From Prevotella sp. (lineage in GTDB: Bacteria > Bacteroidota > Bacteroidia > Bacteroidales > Bacteroidaceae), in assembly GCA_017470345.1 (NCBI GenBank), contig JAFUEP010000016.1, positions 23,918 through 87,917 on the forward strand: a DNA stretch of 64,000 nt, given 5' to 3'. The number at the start of each line of letters is the position of its first letter. Within the stretch, counting starts at the first letter, position 1. Position numbers and translations under genes: made by a program. The notes under the pieces are model-generated. The model saw only the letters and a program-made list of their open reading frames with translations, was not told the origin of the DNA and did no database searches. This document shows, piece by piece, positions 1 to 8,046 of this stretch.

Positions 1-1
1 C

Positions 2-916
2 CCGTCAAACACGGGCTCGTTCCTCGTCTGGCAACAGCCACATTATATATATATGGCTGAGGAGATGTATCGCAGCAAGCCTTCGAAAGAGACGCTCGCC
101 AAGTATGGCCGGCAGGTGGAGGAGACGGCTGAGTTCATGGCCGACTTTGTCAGCTTCGACGCCAAGACGAAGACGTATTATCTTCGTGGGGCAACAGCCA
201 TGCAGGAGTCGATGTCGAAGGATTTCTCCTATAATCATCCCTTTGAACTGGCCTATTGGGCTTATGGACTCAGCGTGGCCCAGCAGTGGCGCGAGCGTCA
301 GGGATTGCAGCGCCACAAGGAGTGGGACGACATCATCGCCCACCTCTCGCCACTGCCGCAGCAGGACGGCGTCCTCGTAGCCGGACTGCCCATCAAGCCT
401 TTCGACAAGAAGGCCAAGAGCCAGGCCTTCGATCCCTTCGACACGTCGACCCATATTGCCGCCAAGGAGATCTCTGAAGATGACTTCGCCCTGAAGAACC
501 GCTCCGACCATCCCGCCGTGCTCGGCCCCCTCGGCATGCTCCCCTCCAGTCCGGTGAGCTGCGACACTGTCGCAGCTAACAAGACCCTCGCCTGGGTCAT
601 GCAGAACTGGAACTGGCCGACCACCTGGGGCTGGGACTACGGCATGACGGCCATGGCCGCCGCCCGCCTCGGACAGCCCGAGACGGCTCTCCAGGCCCTG
701 CTCATCGACACGCAGAAGAACACCTACCTCAAGCAGGGCCACAACTTCCAGACGGCCGACCGCCTGCGTCTCTATCTGCCAGGCAACGGCGCCCTGCTCA
801 CGGCCGTCGCCATGATGTGTGCCGGCTGGGACGGCTGTCCCCAGCCCCTCAACCCCGGTTTCCCCCAAGACGGCACATGGCGTGTCCGCTGGGAAGGCCT
901 CAACCGCATGCAATAA
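2..916 (+). CDS. Six-hairpin glycosidase-like protein, C-terminal part (left end missing)
   Basis: The frame is open from base 2 to the TAA at 914-916, so the gene runs off the left edge and about 304 C-terminal residues are visible. An ATG at 53 is internal, because the preceding codons already read SNTGSFLVWQQPHYIYMAEE, which belongs to the domain. The tail carries WNWPTTWGWDYGMTAMAAAR and RLYLPGNGALLTAVAMM, which resemble secreted (alpha/alpha)6-barrel glycosidases related to GH65 that are common in Bacteroidetes polysaccharide loci. The exact substrate cannot be read from this part. Its position directly before a pectate lyase suggests a role in pectin side-chain breakdown; that is inference. 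The family call is moderate because the N-terminal half is absent. Confidence 0.6.
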   Translation, partial: PSNTGSFLVWQQPHYIYMAEEMYRSKPSKETLAKYGRQVEETAEFMADFVSFDAKTKTYYLRGATAMQESMSKDFSYNHPFELAYWAYGLSVAQQWRERQGLQRHKEWDDIIAHLSPLPQQDGVLVAGLPIKPFDKKAKSQAFDPFDTSTHIAAKEISEDDFALKNRSDHPAVLGPLGMLPSSPVSCDTVAANKTLAWVMQNWNWPTTWGWDYGMTAMAAARLGQPETALQALLIDTQKNTYLKQGHNFQTADRLRLYLPGNGALLTAVAMMCAGWDGCPQPLNPGFPQDGTWRVRWEGLNRMQ

Positions 917-927
917 TATAAAGGAAT

Positions 928-1010
928 TAAGGAATAACGAATATCGAAATATCGAAATATCGAAATAACGATATAACGATATAACGAAAAAAAGAGAATA
1001 ACGAAACAAC
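928..1010. repeat. Degenerate octamer tandem repeat
   Basis: Between the glycosidase and the pectate lyase lies an AT-rich run of units such as GAAATATC, GAAATAAC and GATATAAC repeated head to tail. No TAnnTTTG promoter element is seen in this gap, so the pectate lyase may be read through from upstream. Confidence 0.7.
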
Positions 1011-1018
1011 AACCAACA

Positions 1019-3334
1019 ATGAAACTTCTCCTTACAAATCTACTTCTCTTCGCCGCCATGACAGCCGCCATGGCCCAGGCCCCTGCCTTCCCTGGCGCTG
1101 AGGGCCACGGCCGCTACGTCACTGGCGGTCGCGGCGGCAAGGTCATCCACGTGACCAACCTCAACGACTCGGGCACCGGCTCCTTCCGCCAGGCCGTCAG
1201 CGGCAGCGACAAGAAGATTGTCGTCTTCGACGTCGGCGGCGTCATTGCCCTCAACAGCGACGTCAGCATCGGCGCCAACACCACCATCATGGGACAGACG
1301 GCCCCCAGCCCGGGCATCACATTGCGCTACTACACCGTCTCGCCCGCCGGCAACAACATCATCATGCGCTATCTGCGCGTGCGCCGCGGCCAGGAGCGAA
1401 ACGTCAACGACGGGGCCGACGCCTCATGGGCCCGCCATCTGACAGGCATCATCATCGACCACTGCTCCTTCTCATGGAGCATCGACGAGGTGGCGTCGTT
1501 CTACGACAACAACAACTTCACCCTCCAGTGGTCGACCATCGGCGAGAGCCTCATGAACGCCGGCCACGGCAAGGGGGCCCACGGCTACGGCGGCATCTGG
1601 GGCGGCAAGCTGGCCTCCTTCCACCACAACCTGCTCATCCACCACGGCAACCGCACACCCCGCTTCAACGGCGCCCGCTACGACTGGACGGGCTATACCG
1701 CCAACCGGCTCTACCTGCAGTATCAATGGGAGAACGCCGTGCAGGCCGAAAACGTCGACTTCCGCAACTGTGTCGTCTACAACTGCGGCAACGGCTGCTA
1801 CGGCGGCCCCGGCGGCGGCAAGGTCAACATGGTGGGCAACTACTACAAGAGCGGTCCAGCAGGCGCCACCACCCGACTGACGACGGTCACCGTCGGCGCC
1901 AGTGGTAACTCTGAGGGCTACCCCAAATACTGGGGCATGACCAGCCGCTACTATCTCGAAGGCAACCTCATCGACGACGCTGCCGCCGGTTGGGGCCAGA
2001 TGAGCTATGACAGCGGCACCATCACCCACGACGGCGACCGCTACTCGAAGGATCCCGGACGCTACAACGGCGCTGACACCGAATACCTGACCCAAGGCAC
2101 CACCGACTACGTGCGCATCCGTCTCGACGAGCCCGCACCGACCGGCAAGGTGACCACACACGACGCCGCCACTGCCTACACGCAGGTGCTGGCCCATGCC
2201 GGTGCCTCGCTCTATTCCGACGAGGTGGACACCCGCTACGTCTACGAGGCAGAAAACGCCACAGCCCTCTACAGCGGCTCCGTCACCGGCAAGGCCGGCC
2301 GCATCGACCTCGTCAGCGACGTTGAGGGCTACACCGAGAAGAACTTCGGCCGTGGCAGCCGTCCGACAGGCTTCGACAACGACAAGGACGGCATGGCCGA
2401 CGAATGGGAGCTGGCCAACGGGCTCAATCCCGACGACGCCTCCGATGCCAATGCCTACACCGTCGACCCCGCCAAATGGTACACCAACGTCGAGGTCTAC
2501 TGCAATCAGCTCGTCCAGCAGATCATGCTCGCCGAGAATGAGGACGCCACCGACGCCCTTCGCGACTACTATCCCCCCTACTACAACGAATGGGAAGTCC
2601 TGGTGAAGGCTATCAACGAAGACATCACCACCGAGGTGGACCCTACTCCCAGCGATGGTGACGTGAAAGCCACGGGCACCATCACCTGGAAGCTCAACAC
2701 GGGCAAGGCCGAGACGGGTGAGGTCAGCACCGAGCTGGCCCCTTACGTCACGGCCGCAGCCGTCACCGTCGGTTCTAACCTGACGATGAGCGGCACGCGC
2801 CGCAGCCTCATGACCGACTTCAAGGCTGCGGCCAAGGAGAACGGCCCTGCGGCGTCGAATGCCGTCACCTTCAGCCTCACGGCTGCCGACGGCTACCGGT
2901 TTCAGCCCACCAAGGTAGCCTTCTACACCGAGCGCGGCGGCACTGACTCCGGCGTCGAGGCCGTCACGTGGCAAGCCTCGGAGAACACCATCATCGAGAA
3001 TGCTCTCGAGCCAGCCCGCAATGCCTACACGGAATATGAGAAGACCATCACAGACGCCGTCCCCTGCGAAGGCACGAGCCGGCTCGTCATCAACATCTAC
3101 GGGCTGAATGCCGGCAAGGCCACTGCCATCGGCAACGTCGTCATCACGGGCGACGTCATCCAGGAGAGCACGGGAGGCATCACCACCGACACGATCCAGG
3201 TCGTCGGCCTGCAACGCCCGGACTACTACAACCTGAACGGTCAGCGCATCGCCCGCCCCGCCAAGGACATCGCCGTCGAATCTGTCAGTCGCCCCGGACA
3301 AGGCCGCACAGCCCGCAAGATTATCGTCAAATAA
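1019..3334 (+). CDS. Secreted pectate lyase, polysaccharide lyase family 1
   Basis: The 771-residue product begins with a signal peptide of about 20 residues ending in AMAQA, followed by FPGAEGHGRYVTGGRGG and VIHVTNLNDSGTGSFRQAV, the typical N-terminus of Bacteroidetes PL1 lyases. A right-handed beta-helix fills roughly residues 22-450, with IIIDHCSFSWSIDE around 142-156. Near residue 452 an acidic stretch DNDKDGMADEWE looks like a calcium-binding type 3 repeat. Residues about 555-717 form a beta-rich module that recurs in both CE8 proteins of this locus. The C-terminus reads YYNLNGQRI and ends in KIIVK, like the C-terminal tails of Prevotella secreted enzymes. The enzyme should cleave de-esterified homogalacturonan by beta-elimination. 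It is followed after 33 bases by a pectinesterase, so co-transcription is likely. Confidence 0.9.
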   Translation: MKLLLTNLLLFAAMTAAMAQAPAFPGAEGHGRYVTGGRGGKVIHVTNLNDSGTGSFRQAVSGSDKKIVVFDVGGVIALNSDVSIGANTTIMGQTAPSPGITLRYYTVSPAGNNIIMRYLRVRRGQERNVNDGADASWARHLTGIIIDHCSFSWSIDEVASFYDNNNFTLQWSTIGESLMNAGHGKGAHGYGGIWGGKLASFHHNLLIHHGNRTPRFNGARYDWTGYTANRLYLQYQWENAVQAENVDFRNCVVYNCGNGCYGGPGGGKVNMVGNYYKSGPAGATTRLTTVTVGASGNSEGYPKYWGMTSRYYLEGNLIDDAAAGWGQMSYDSGTITHDGDRYSKDPGRYNGADTEYLTQGTTDYVRIRLDEPAPTGKVTTHDAATAYTQVLAHAGASLYSDEVDTRYVYEAENATALYSGSVTGKAGRIDLVSDVEGYTEKNFGRGSRPTGFDNDKDGMADEWELANGLNPDDASDANAYTVDPAKWYTNVEVYCNQLVQQIMLAENEDATDALRDYYPPYYNEWEVLVKAINEDITTEVDPTPSDGDVKATGTITWKLNTGKAETGEVSTELAPYVTAAAVTVGSNLTMSGTRRSLMTDFKAAAKENGPAASNAVTFSLTAADGYRFQPTKVAFYTERGGTDSGVEAVTWQASENTIIENALEPARNAYTEYEKTITDAVPCEGTSRLVINIYGLNAGKATAIGNVVITGDVIQESTGGITTDTIQVVGLQRPDYYNLNGQRIARPAKDIAVESVSRPGQGRTARKIIVK

Positions 3335-3367
3335 CCATTTCAATCCATCATTAAACAACATCCAACT

Positions 3368-6300
3368 ATGAACTACAAAAACCTAACTACCAAGCTGATG
3401 ATGATGCTCGCCCTCAGCGGCATGGCTTCAGCCAACGCCAATGCCCAGGGCGGAAAGACGTTCGAAGACGCCGAGGGCACCATCCAATGGCCCGTCGGCA
3501 ACGAGCAGAGCGGCACCGTCAGCGCCGACATTGCTGACGCCATCTCGATTGCATCGGTCAGCACCGGCACCGGCCTGACCGTCGAGACTGCCACCTACTT
3601 CAATACCCAGATGGTGAAGTACACTCCCAAGACGAGCAACGCCGGCACCAACGAGGGCGTCATGGTCGAATATCGCGTGAAGGCCGCCGCCGGCGTCACC
3701 TTCGAGCCGACCAACGTCAGCTATGCCGCCGTCAAGGTCGGCACCGACGGTGCCACCTACTCGTGGAGCTACACCCTCGACGGCCAGGAGAGCAGCATCA
3801 CCAAGATCGACCCCAAGCCCGACCTGCTGCGCAACAACGGCGTCAACGGCACGACCGAGTATGGCGGTACAGGCACGGCCAAGCTCATGCACAGCCACGA
3901 CCTGAACGTCAAGCCCGTCAGCGAATTCACCTTCCGCTTCTATATCTCCGACTGTGCCAACAATAAGAACATCTGCATCGGCAAGCTCACCATCACTGGC
4001 ATCGCCAACGGCGAGACCATCGACGTCGCCACCTTCGACCTGAGCGCCCAGGCGTCGCCTGCCGAGGGCGGCACGGTGAGCGTCTATCCCGCCGCAGCCG
4101 AGTATGAGGAAGGCAGCGAGGTCACACTGACCGCCACGGAGGCCTTCGGCTACGACTTCGTCAACTGGACGGATGCCGACGGCAGCGTCGTCTCCGAGGA
4201 GCCCCGCTTCGTCTACACCGTCAATGCCGACGCCGTCCTGACAGCCAACTTCACGAAGGTGGAGACCTACGCCCTGAACCTCACCGTCGACGGCACCAAC
4301 AACTATATGGTCAAGATCTCGCCCGAGCCCACCATGGTCGACGGCCGCATGATGTATGAGGCCGGACAGGCCGTGCAGCTCTCGGCCGACCAGTATGAGG
4401 GGCTCGTCGCCTTCACCAACTGGAGCGACGGCGACACCTACTCGCAGAAGCTCATCCCGATGACGGCCGACGTCGACCTGACGGCCTACTATTCCGAGGC
4501 CGACATCATCGCCGGTTGGGACTTCTACCTCGCCGGCGGCAGCGGACGCAAGGCCGACTTCGCCTCCGAGGACAATGAGACGGCCGCCCTCTCGCTCGTC
4601 TATCCCGACGGCCAAACCTCAGGATGGCTCGACAAGAGCACCATGGCCGCCGGCGGCTACGAGTCGTTCGCCGGTGCCGCCGTCAACTGGCGCAACGACG
4701 TCGAGATCGGCACCACCTGGTGGCAGACGAAGGTCAACGCCGCCGACTTCTCCGACATCAACGTTCAGTTCCAGATGCTCTACAACTACAACGCCTATCA
4801 GACCTACGACGCAGAGTATTCGCTCGACGGCGAGAAGTGGACCAAGTTCGGCAGCATCACCATGACAGCCGCCAAGAAGGCCGTCTCCTTCAGCAAGCAG
4901 CTGCCTGCCGAGGCCAACAACCAGGCAGAACTCTACATCCGCATGAAGGCCGACATGGACTCCAACGTCGACGGCACCGAGTCGGCCAACGACGGCAACA
5001 CGCTCGCCATGTTCTTCATCACCGGCACACCTAAGCTCGTTGACGACGGCGTGGCACCCGTCCTTGTCTCTACCGTCCCCGCCGACGGCGCCACCGGCGC
5101 ATCGGCCTCGGGTCGCATCGTGCTCACCTTCGACGAGCGCATCAAGATGGCCGCTGATGCCGTGGGCTACATCAACGACACGCGCATTAACAGCGTTACG
5201 CAGAATCCCACCCAGGGCAACGTCAACGGCAAGACCATCACCTTCGAGTATAAGGGTCTGGAATATTCCACCGAATACGTCTTCAAACTGTCCGAGGGCA
5301 GCGTCAGCGACCTCACTGGCAACGCTATTGCCACCGACATCAGCATCAGCTTCACCACGATGGTGCGGCCCACCGTCGAGAAGCACCTCTACGACTTCAT
5401 CGTGCCCGACGACGGTACCCTGGCCGAGGCCCTCAAAGCCGCCGCTGCCCGTCAGAACACGACAGAGCGCTACCGCATCTTCCTGCGCCAGGGCGACTAC
5501 GTGCTGCCCGCCAACCAGACAGCCAAGATCGTGGCCGACGGCGACCACGGCGACGGCAACTACTATGCCGACCCGCGCACCTACTTCAACACGCCCAACG
5601 TCTCGCTCATCGGCGAGAATCCCGAGCTGACCACCATCACCAACGAGATGCCTACTGCCATGGTTGACGGCCAGAACGTCCTCGAAGGCATCCGCTCCAG
5701 CGGCGTGCTCTATCTGCAGAGCGGTGCCACCGACACGTACATGCAGGACCTGAAGCTGCACACCACGACCGGCGATGCCACCGGCCGCAACGTCATCCTC
5801 GTCGACGGCGGCACACGCAACGTCTACAAAAACGTGACGCTCTGGGCCTATCAGGACACCTACGTGCCCGACAACGAGCGCGGCGTGACCTACCATGAGG
5901 GCGGCATCATCCGCGGACGCACCGACTTCATCTGCGGCGGCGGCGACGTCTACTTCAACCGCGTCACTCTCATCATGTCCGAGGACGGCGGCTACCTGAC
6001 CGCCCCGCGCGGCAACACGCACTACGGCTATGTCTTCAAGGATTGCACCATCAAGGGCGGCACATCGAAGGTAGACGGCAACTACTATCTGGGCCGTGCA
6101 TGGACCGGCGGTGCCGAGTCCTACTTCATCGACACACGCATGGAGGTCCTTCCGCGCGCCGAGGGATGGAGCGACTGGAACAACGGTCCGACGCGCTTCG
6201 CTGAGTTCAACTCCATGACCGCCAGCGGCACCACCGTCGACCTGTCGCAGCGCAAGAAGTCGTTCAAGAACAAGGATGCCGCCAACAGCGACAACGCACC

Positions 6301-6739
6301 CGTGCTGACGCCCGACGAGGCCCTCGAGATCGGCAACATGAAGAACACCTTCGGCGACTGGGATCCCACGCTGCTCACCGAGCAGGCTCCCACCCCGCTG
6401 AACGTAGAACTCGCCGGCACTGAGCTCACCTGGACGGGCAGCAACTACGCCCTGCTCTACGCCATCGTCAAGGACGGCCGCGTCGTCGGCTTCACCACCG
6501 ACAACACCTACACCGTCGACGACACCGAGGCCCAGTGGGCCGTGCGCGCCGCCAACGAGATGGGCGGTCTGGGCGAGGCTGCCACGGCCGACATCGCCAC
6601 AGGCATCAAGGTAATGTACAATGAACAATGTACAATGAACAATGAGGTCTACGACCTGCAGGGACGCAAAGTCAACCGCCACTCACTGAAGTCCGGCCTC
6701 TACATCGTCGATGGACGCAAGGTCGTCATCGGCAAGTAA
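3368..6739 (+). CDS. Secreted multidomain pectinesterase (CE8), divergent active site
   Basis: The 1123-residue protein has a signal peptide of about 26 residues ending in ANAQG. Residues about 34-214 carry the module shared with the neighbouring lyase; 225-385 hold two InlB-like beta repeats (EEGSEVTLTATEAFGYDFVNW); 390-560 a beta-sandwich starting AGWDFY; 565-665 a Big_5-like domain (PADGATGASASGRIVLTFDE); and 675-985 the CE8 beta-helix. Catalytic aspartates sit in QDTY (D830) and GRTDF (D853), with the arginine in YLGRAW (R910). The glutamine of the usual QxxAL motif is not seen; GRNVIL stands there. The enzyme should remove methyl esters from pectin. A heptamer repeat at 6613-6647 is translated just before the YDLQGR tail. 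Confidence 0.88.
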   Translation: MNYKNLTTKLMMMLALSGMASANANAQGGKTFEDAEGTIQWPVGNEQSGTVSADIADAISIASVSTGTGLTVETATYFNTQMVKYTPKTSNAGTNEGVMVEYRVKAAAGVTFEPTNVSYAAVKVGTDGATYSWSYTLDGQESSITKIDPKPDLLRNNGVNGTTEYGGTGTAKLMHSHDLNVKPVSEFTFRFYISDCANNKNICIGKLTITGIANGETIDVATFDLSAQASPAEGGTVSVYPAAAEYEEGSEVTLTATEAFGYDFVNWTDADGSVVSEEPRFVYTVNADAVLTANFTKVETYALNLTVDGTNNYMVKISPEPTMVDGRMMYEAGQAVQLSADQYEGLVAFTNWSDGDTYSQKLIPMTADVDLTAYYSEADIIAGWDFYLAGGSGRKADFASEDNETAALSLVYPDGQTSGWLDKSTMAAGGYESFAGAAVNWRNDVEIGTTWWQTKVNAADFSDINVQFQMLYNYNAYQTYDAEYSLDGEKWTKFGSITMTAAKKAVSFSKQLPAEANNQAELYIRMKADMDSNVDGTESANDGNTLAMFFITGTPKLVDDGVAPVLVSTVPADGATGASASGRIVLTFDERIKMAADAVGYINDTRINSVTQNPTQGNVNGKTITFEYKGLEYSTEYVFKLSEGSVSDLTGNAIATDISISFTTMVRPTVEKHLYDFIVPDDGTLAEALKAAAARQNTTERYRIFLRQGDYVLPANQTAKIVADGDHGDGNYYADPRTYFNTPNVSLIGENPELTTITNEMPTAMVDGQNVLEGIRSSGVLYLQSGATDTYMQDLKLHTTTGDATGRNVILVDGGTRNVYKNVTLWAYQDTYVPDNERGVTYHEGGIIRGRTDFICGGGDVYFNRVTLIMSEDGGYLTAPRGNTHYGYVFKDCTIKGGTSKVDGNYYLGRAWTGGAESYFIDTRMEVLPRAEGWSDWNNGPTRFAEFNSMTASGTTVDLSQRKKSFKNKDAANSDNAPVLTPDEALEIGNMKNTFGDWDPTLLTEQAPTPLNVELAGTELTWTGSNYALLYAIVKDGRVVGFTTDNTYTVDDTEAQWAVRAANEMGGLGEAATADIATGIKVMYNEQCTMNNEVYDLQGRKVNRHSLKSGLYIVDGRKVVIGK
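6613..6647. repeat. Intragenic heptamer array (AATGTAC/AATGAAC)
   Basis: Five head-to-tail heptamers, AATGTAC, AATGAAC, AATGTAC, AATGAAC and AATGAGG, lie inside the coding sequence of the first pectinesterase and encode YNEQCTMNNE immediately before the C-terminal tail. Confidence 0.85.
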
Positions 6740-6747
6740 AAGATGAA

Positions 6748-6815
6748 AGATGAGAGATGAAAAATATGATTAGTTTTCAGTCAACAAGTCTAATCATATT
6801 TTTCATCTCTCATCT
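6748..6815. repeat. Hairpin element with heptamer ends and TATGATTAG core
   Basis: The arms 6748-6773 and 6790-6815 are perfect inverted repeats of 26 bases around a 16-base loop. The outer parts are GATGAGA-type heptamers, continuing on the right to about 6830, and the inner parts are TATGATTAG and CTAATCATA. A related element lies at 26081-26236. It could fold as a transcript-end hairpin or be a small non-autonomous mobile element. Confidence 0.75.
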
Positions 6816-6837
6816 CTCATCTCTCATTTTTCCAGTT

Positions 6838-7671
6838 ATGATTATCAACGAGACCATCACCAGCGCACAAAACCCGCGCATCAAGCATCTTCTGGCCCTG
6901 CAGCAGAAGTCTTCCCTACGCCGCAGCGAGCAGCTCTTCGTCGTAGAAGGCCGCCGCGAGCTCGACCACTGTCTTCAGGCCGGCTACGAGGTCGACACCA
7001 TCTTTATATGCCCAGAACTGGCCCGCGAAGCCCCTCCTCTCACCTCTCACTTCTTGCGTCCCTTCGGTAGCAAGCGTCCTTCGGCCGAGCGCGCACCTCT
7101 CACTTCGTACGTCTCCCCCCAGGTCTACGAGCACATCGCCTACCGCGGCACCACCGAGGGCATCGTCGCCATCATCCGCTCACGCGACCTCACGCTCAGC
7201 GACCTCCAGCTGCCCGCGAGCCCACTCATCGTCGTCCTCGAGAGCGTCGAGAAGCCCGGCAACCTGGGCGCCATCCTCCGCTCCGCCGACGCAGCAGGAG
7301 CCGAAGCCGTCGTCGTCTGCGACCCCCTGACCGACCTCTACAACCCCAACCTCATCCGCTCGTCCATCGGCGCCCGCTTCACCGTGCCCACCGTGGCGAC
7401 GACGTCAGACGAGTGCATCGCGTGGCTCCGCGACAAAGGCATTGCCATCCTCACCGCCCAGTTGCAGGACTCCAGCCCCTACTACGACGTCGACATGCGC
7501 CGCCCCACGGCCATCGTCATGGGCACCGAGTCGACCGGCCTCACCCAGCCCTGGCGCCAGGCCGCCACGGCCCACATCCGCATCCCCATGCTAGGCCGTC
7601 TCGACTCGCTCAACGTCAGCGTCTCCGCCGCCATCCTCCTCTTCGAGGCCGTCCGGCAGCGGCAATTGTAA
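6838..7671 (+). CDS. TrmH/SpoU-family RNA 2'-O-methyltransferase
   Basis: The start at 6838 gives IINETITSAQNPRIKHLLAL, the usual N-terminus of Bacteroidetes SpoU-family enzymes; the upstream frame runs through the hairpin element and is unlikely to be translated. The 277-residue product has a substrate-binding N-terminal part (residues 1-105) and a knotted SPOUT domain with ESVEKPGNLGAILRSADAAG, IVMGTESTGL and LDSLNVSVSAAILLFE, the S-adenosylmethionine-binding and catalytic motifs. It should methylate a ribose 2'-OH in rRNA or tRNA; the target cannot be told from sequence. The linker around residues 65-90 contains translated heptamer-like repeat sequence (7034-7054 and 7094-7106). It is not functionally linked to the pectin genes around it. 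Confidence 0.88.
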   Translation: MIINETITSAQNPRIKHLLALQQKSSLRRSEQLFVVEGRRELDHCLQAGYEVDTIFICPELAREAPPLTSHFLRPFGSKRPSAERAPLTSYVSPQVYEHIAYRGTTEGIVAIIRSRDLTLSDLQLPASPLIVVLESVEKPGNLGAILRSADAAGAEAVVVCDPLTDLYNPNLIRSSIGARFTVPTVATTSDECIAWLRDKGIAILTAQLQDSSPYYDVDMRRPTAIVMGTESTGLTQPWRQAATAHIRIPMLGRLDSLNVSVSAAILLFEAVRQRQL

Positions 7672-7743
7672 ACATTTTTTGCAATGTTTTGTTACATTTT
7701 TACAACTTACTGATTTCCAGACAGATTACGAATCTCTAAAAAT

Positions 7744-7824
7744 AAAGCACCGCTTCTCGATGAAAGAAGCGGTGCTTTTTGCATCAAAAAGCGGCACTTC
7801 TCGGGCCGCGAAGCGGTGCTTTGT
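7744..7824. terminator. AAGCGGYRCTT hairpin array at the end of the methyltransferase gene
   Basis: Bases 7744-7756 and 7766-7778 form a perfect 13-bp stem (AAAGCACCGCTTC with its complement), followed by a T-run to 7780, a classic intrinsic terminator shape. Two further related units, AAGCGGCACTTC and GAAGCGGTGCTT, follow to 7824. The same family occurs at 17551, 39592 and 51133. Confidence 0.75.
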
Positions 7825-8017
7825 TCGTAGATACACCTCCATTTGTAAATCATTTTGACACTTTCCTACAGCCTTCGGCCGACTATGGAAAAGAAAGATT
7901 GACGAATGAGCCTGCTGAAGCCGAAATCGACGAAGGCCTCTAACTCGCTATACCCCATCTTAGGGCCGAAAAAAGCAAATAATCCGCTTATCATAACGAA
8001 AAAACAGAAAAAAGCAT

Positions 8018-8025
8018 TATCTTTG
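8018..8025 (+). promoter_or_regulatory. Bacteroidetes -7 element TATCTTTG
   Basis: TATCTTTG lies 22 bases before the ATG at 8047 of the regulator gene and matches the Bacteroidetes primary sigma -7 consensus TAnnTTTG. It rules out the longer frame beginning at 7906. Confidence 0.7.
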
Positions 8026-8046
8026 CACATAAAATTGACGCCGGCA

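Noticed and set aside
917-1018. The octamer repeat read as part of a protein on the minus strand (ISIFRYSLF repeats)
   Set aside because: The frame continues only as antisense of the glycosidase; the repeat is simple-sequence DNA.
1472-3361. A 629-codon open frame on the minus strand opposite the pectate lyase
   Set aside because: It is a by-product of GC-rich third-position bias; the plus strand encodes a complete PL1 enzyme and the minus frame is low-complexity V/G/A/D-rich.
7906-8046. N-terminal extension of the propeller/AraC regulator
   Set aside because: A -7 promoter element lies inside it, and the later ATG is followed by a proper signal sequence.
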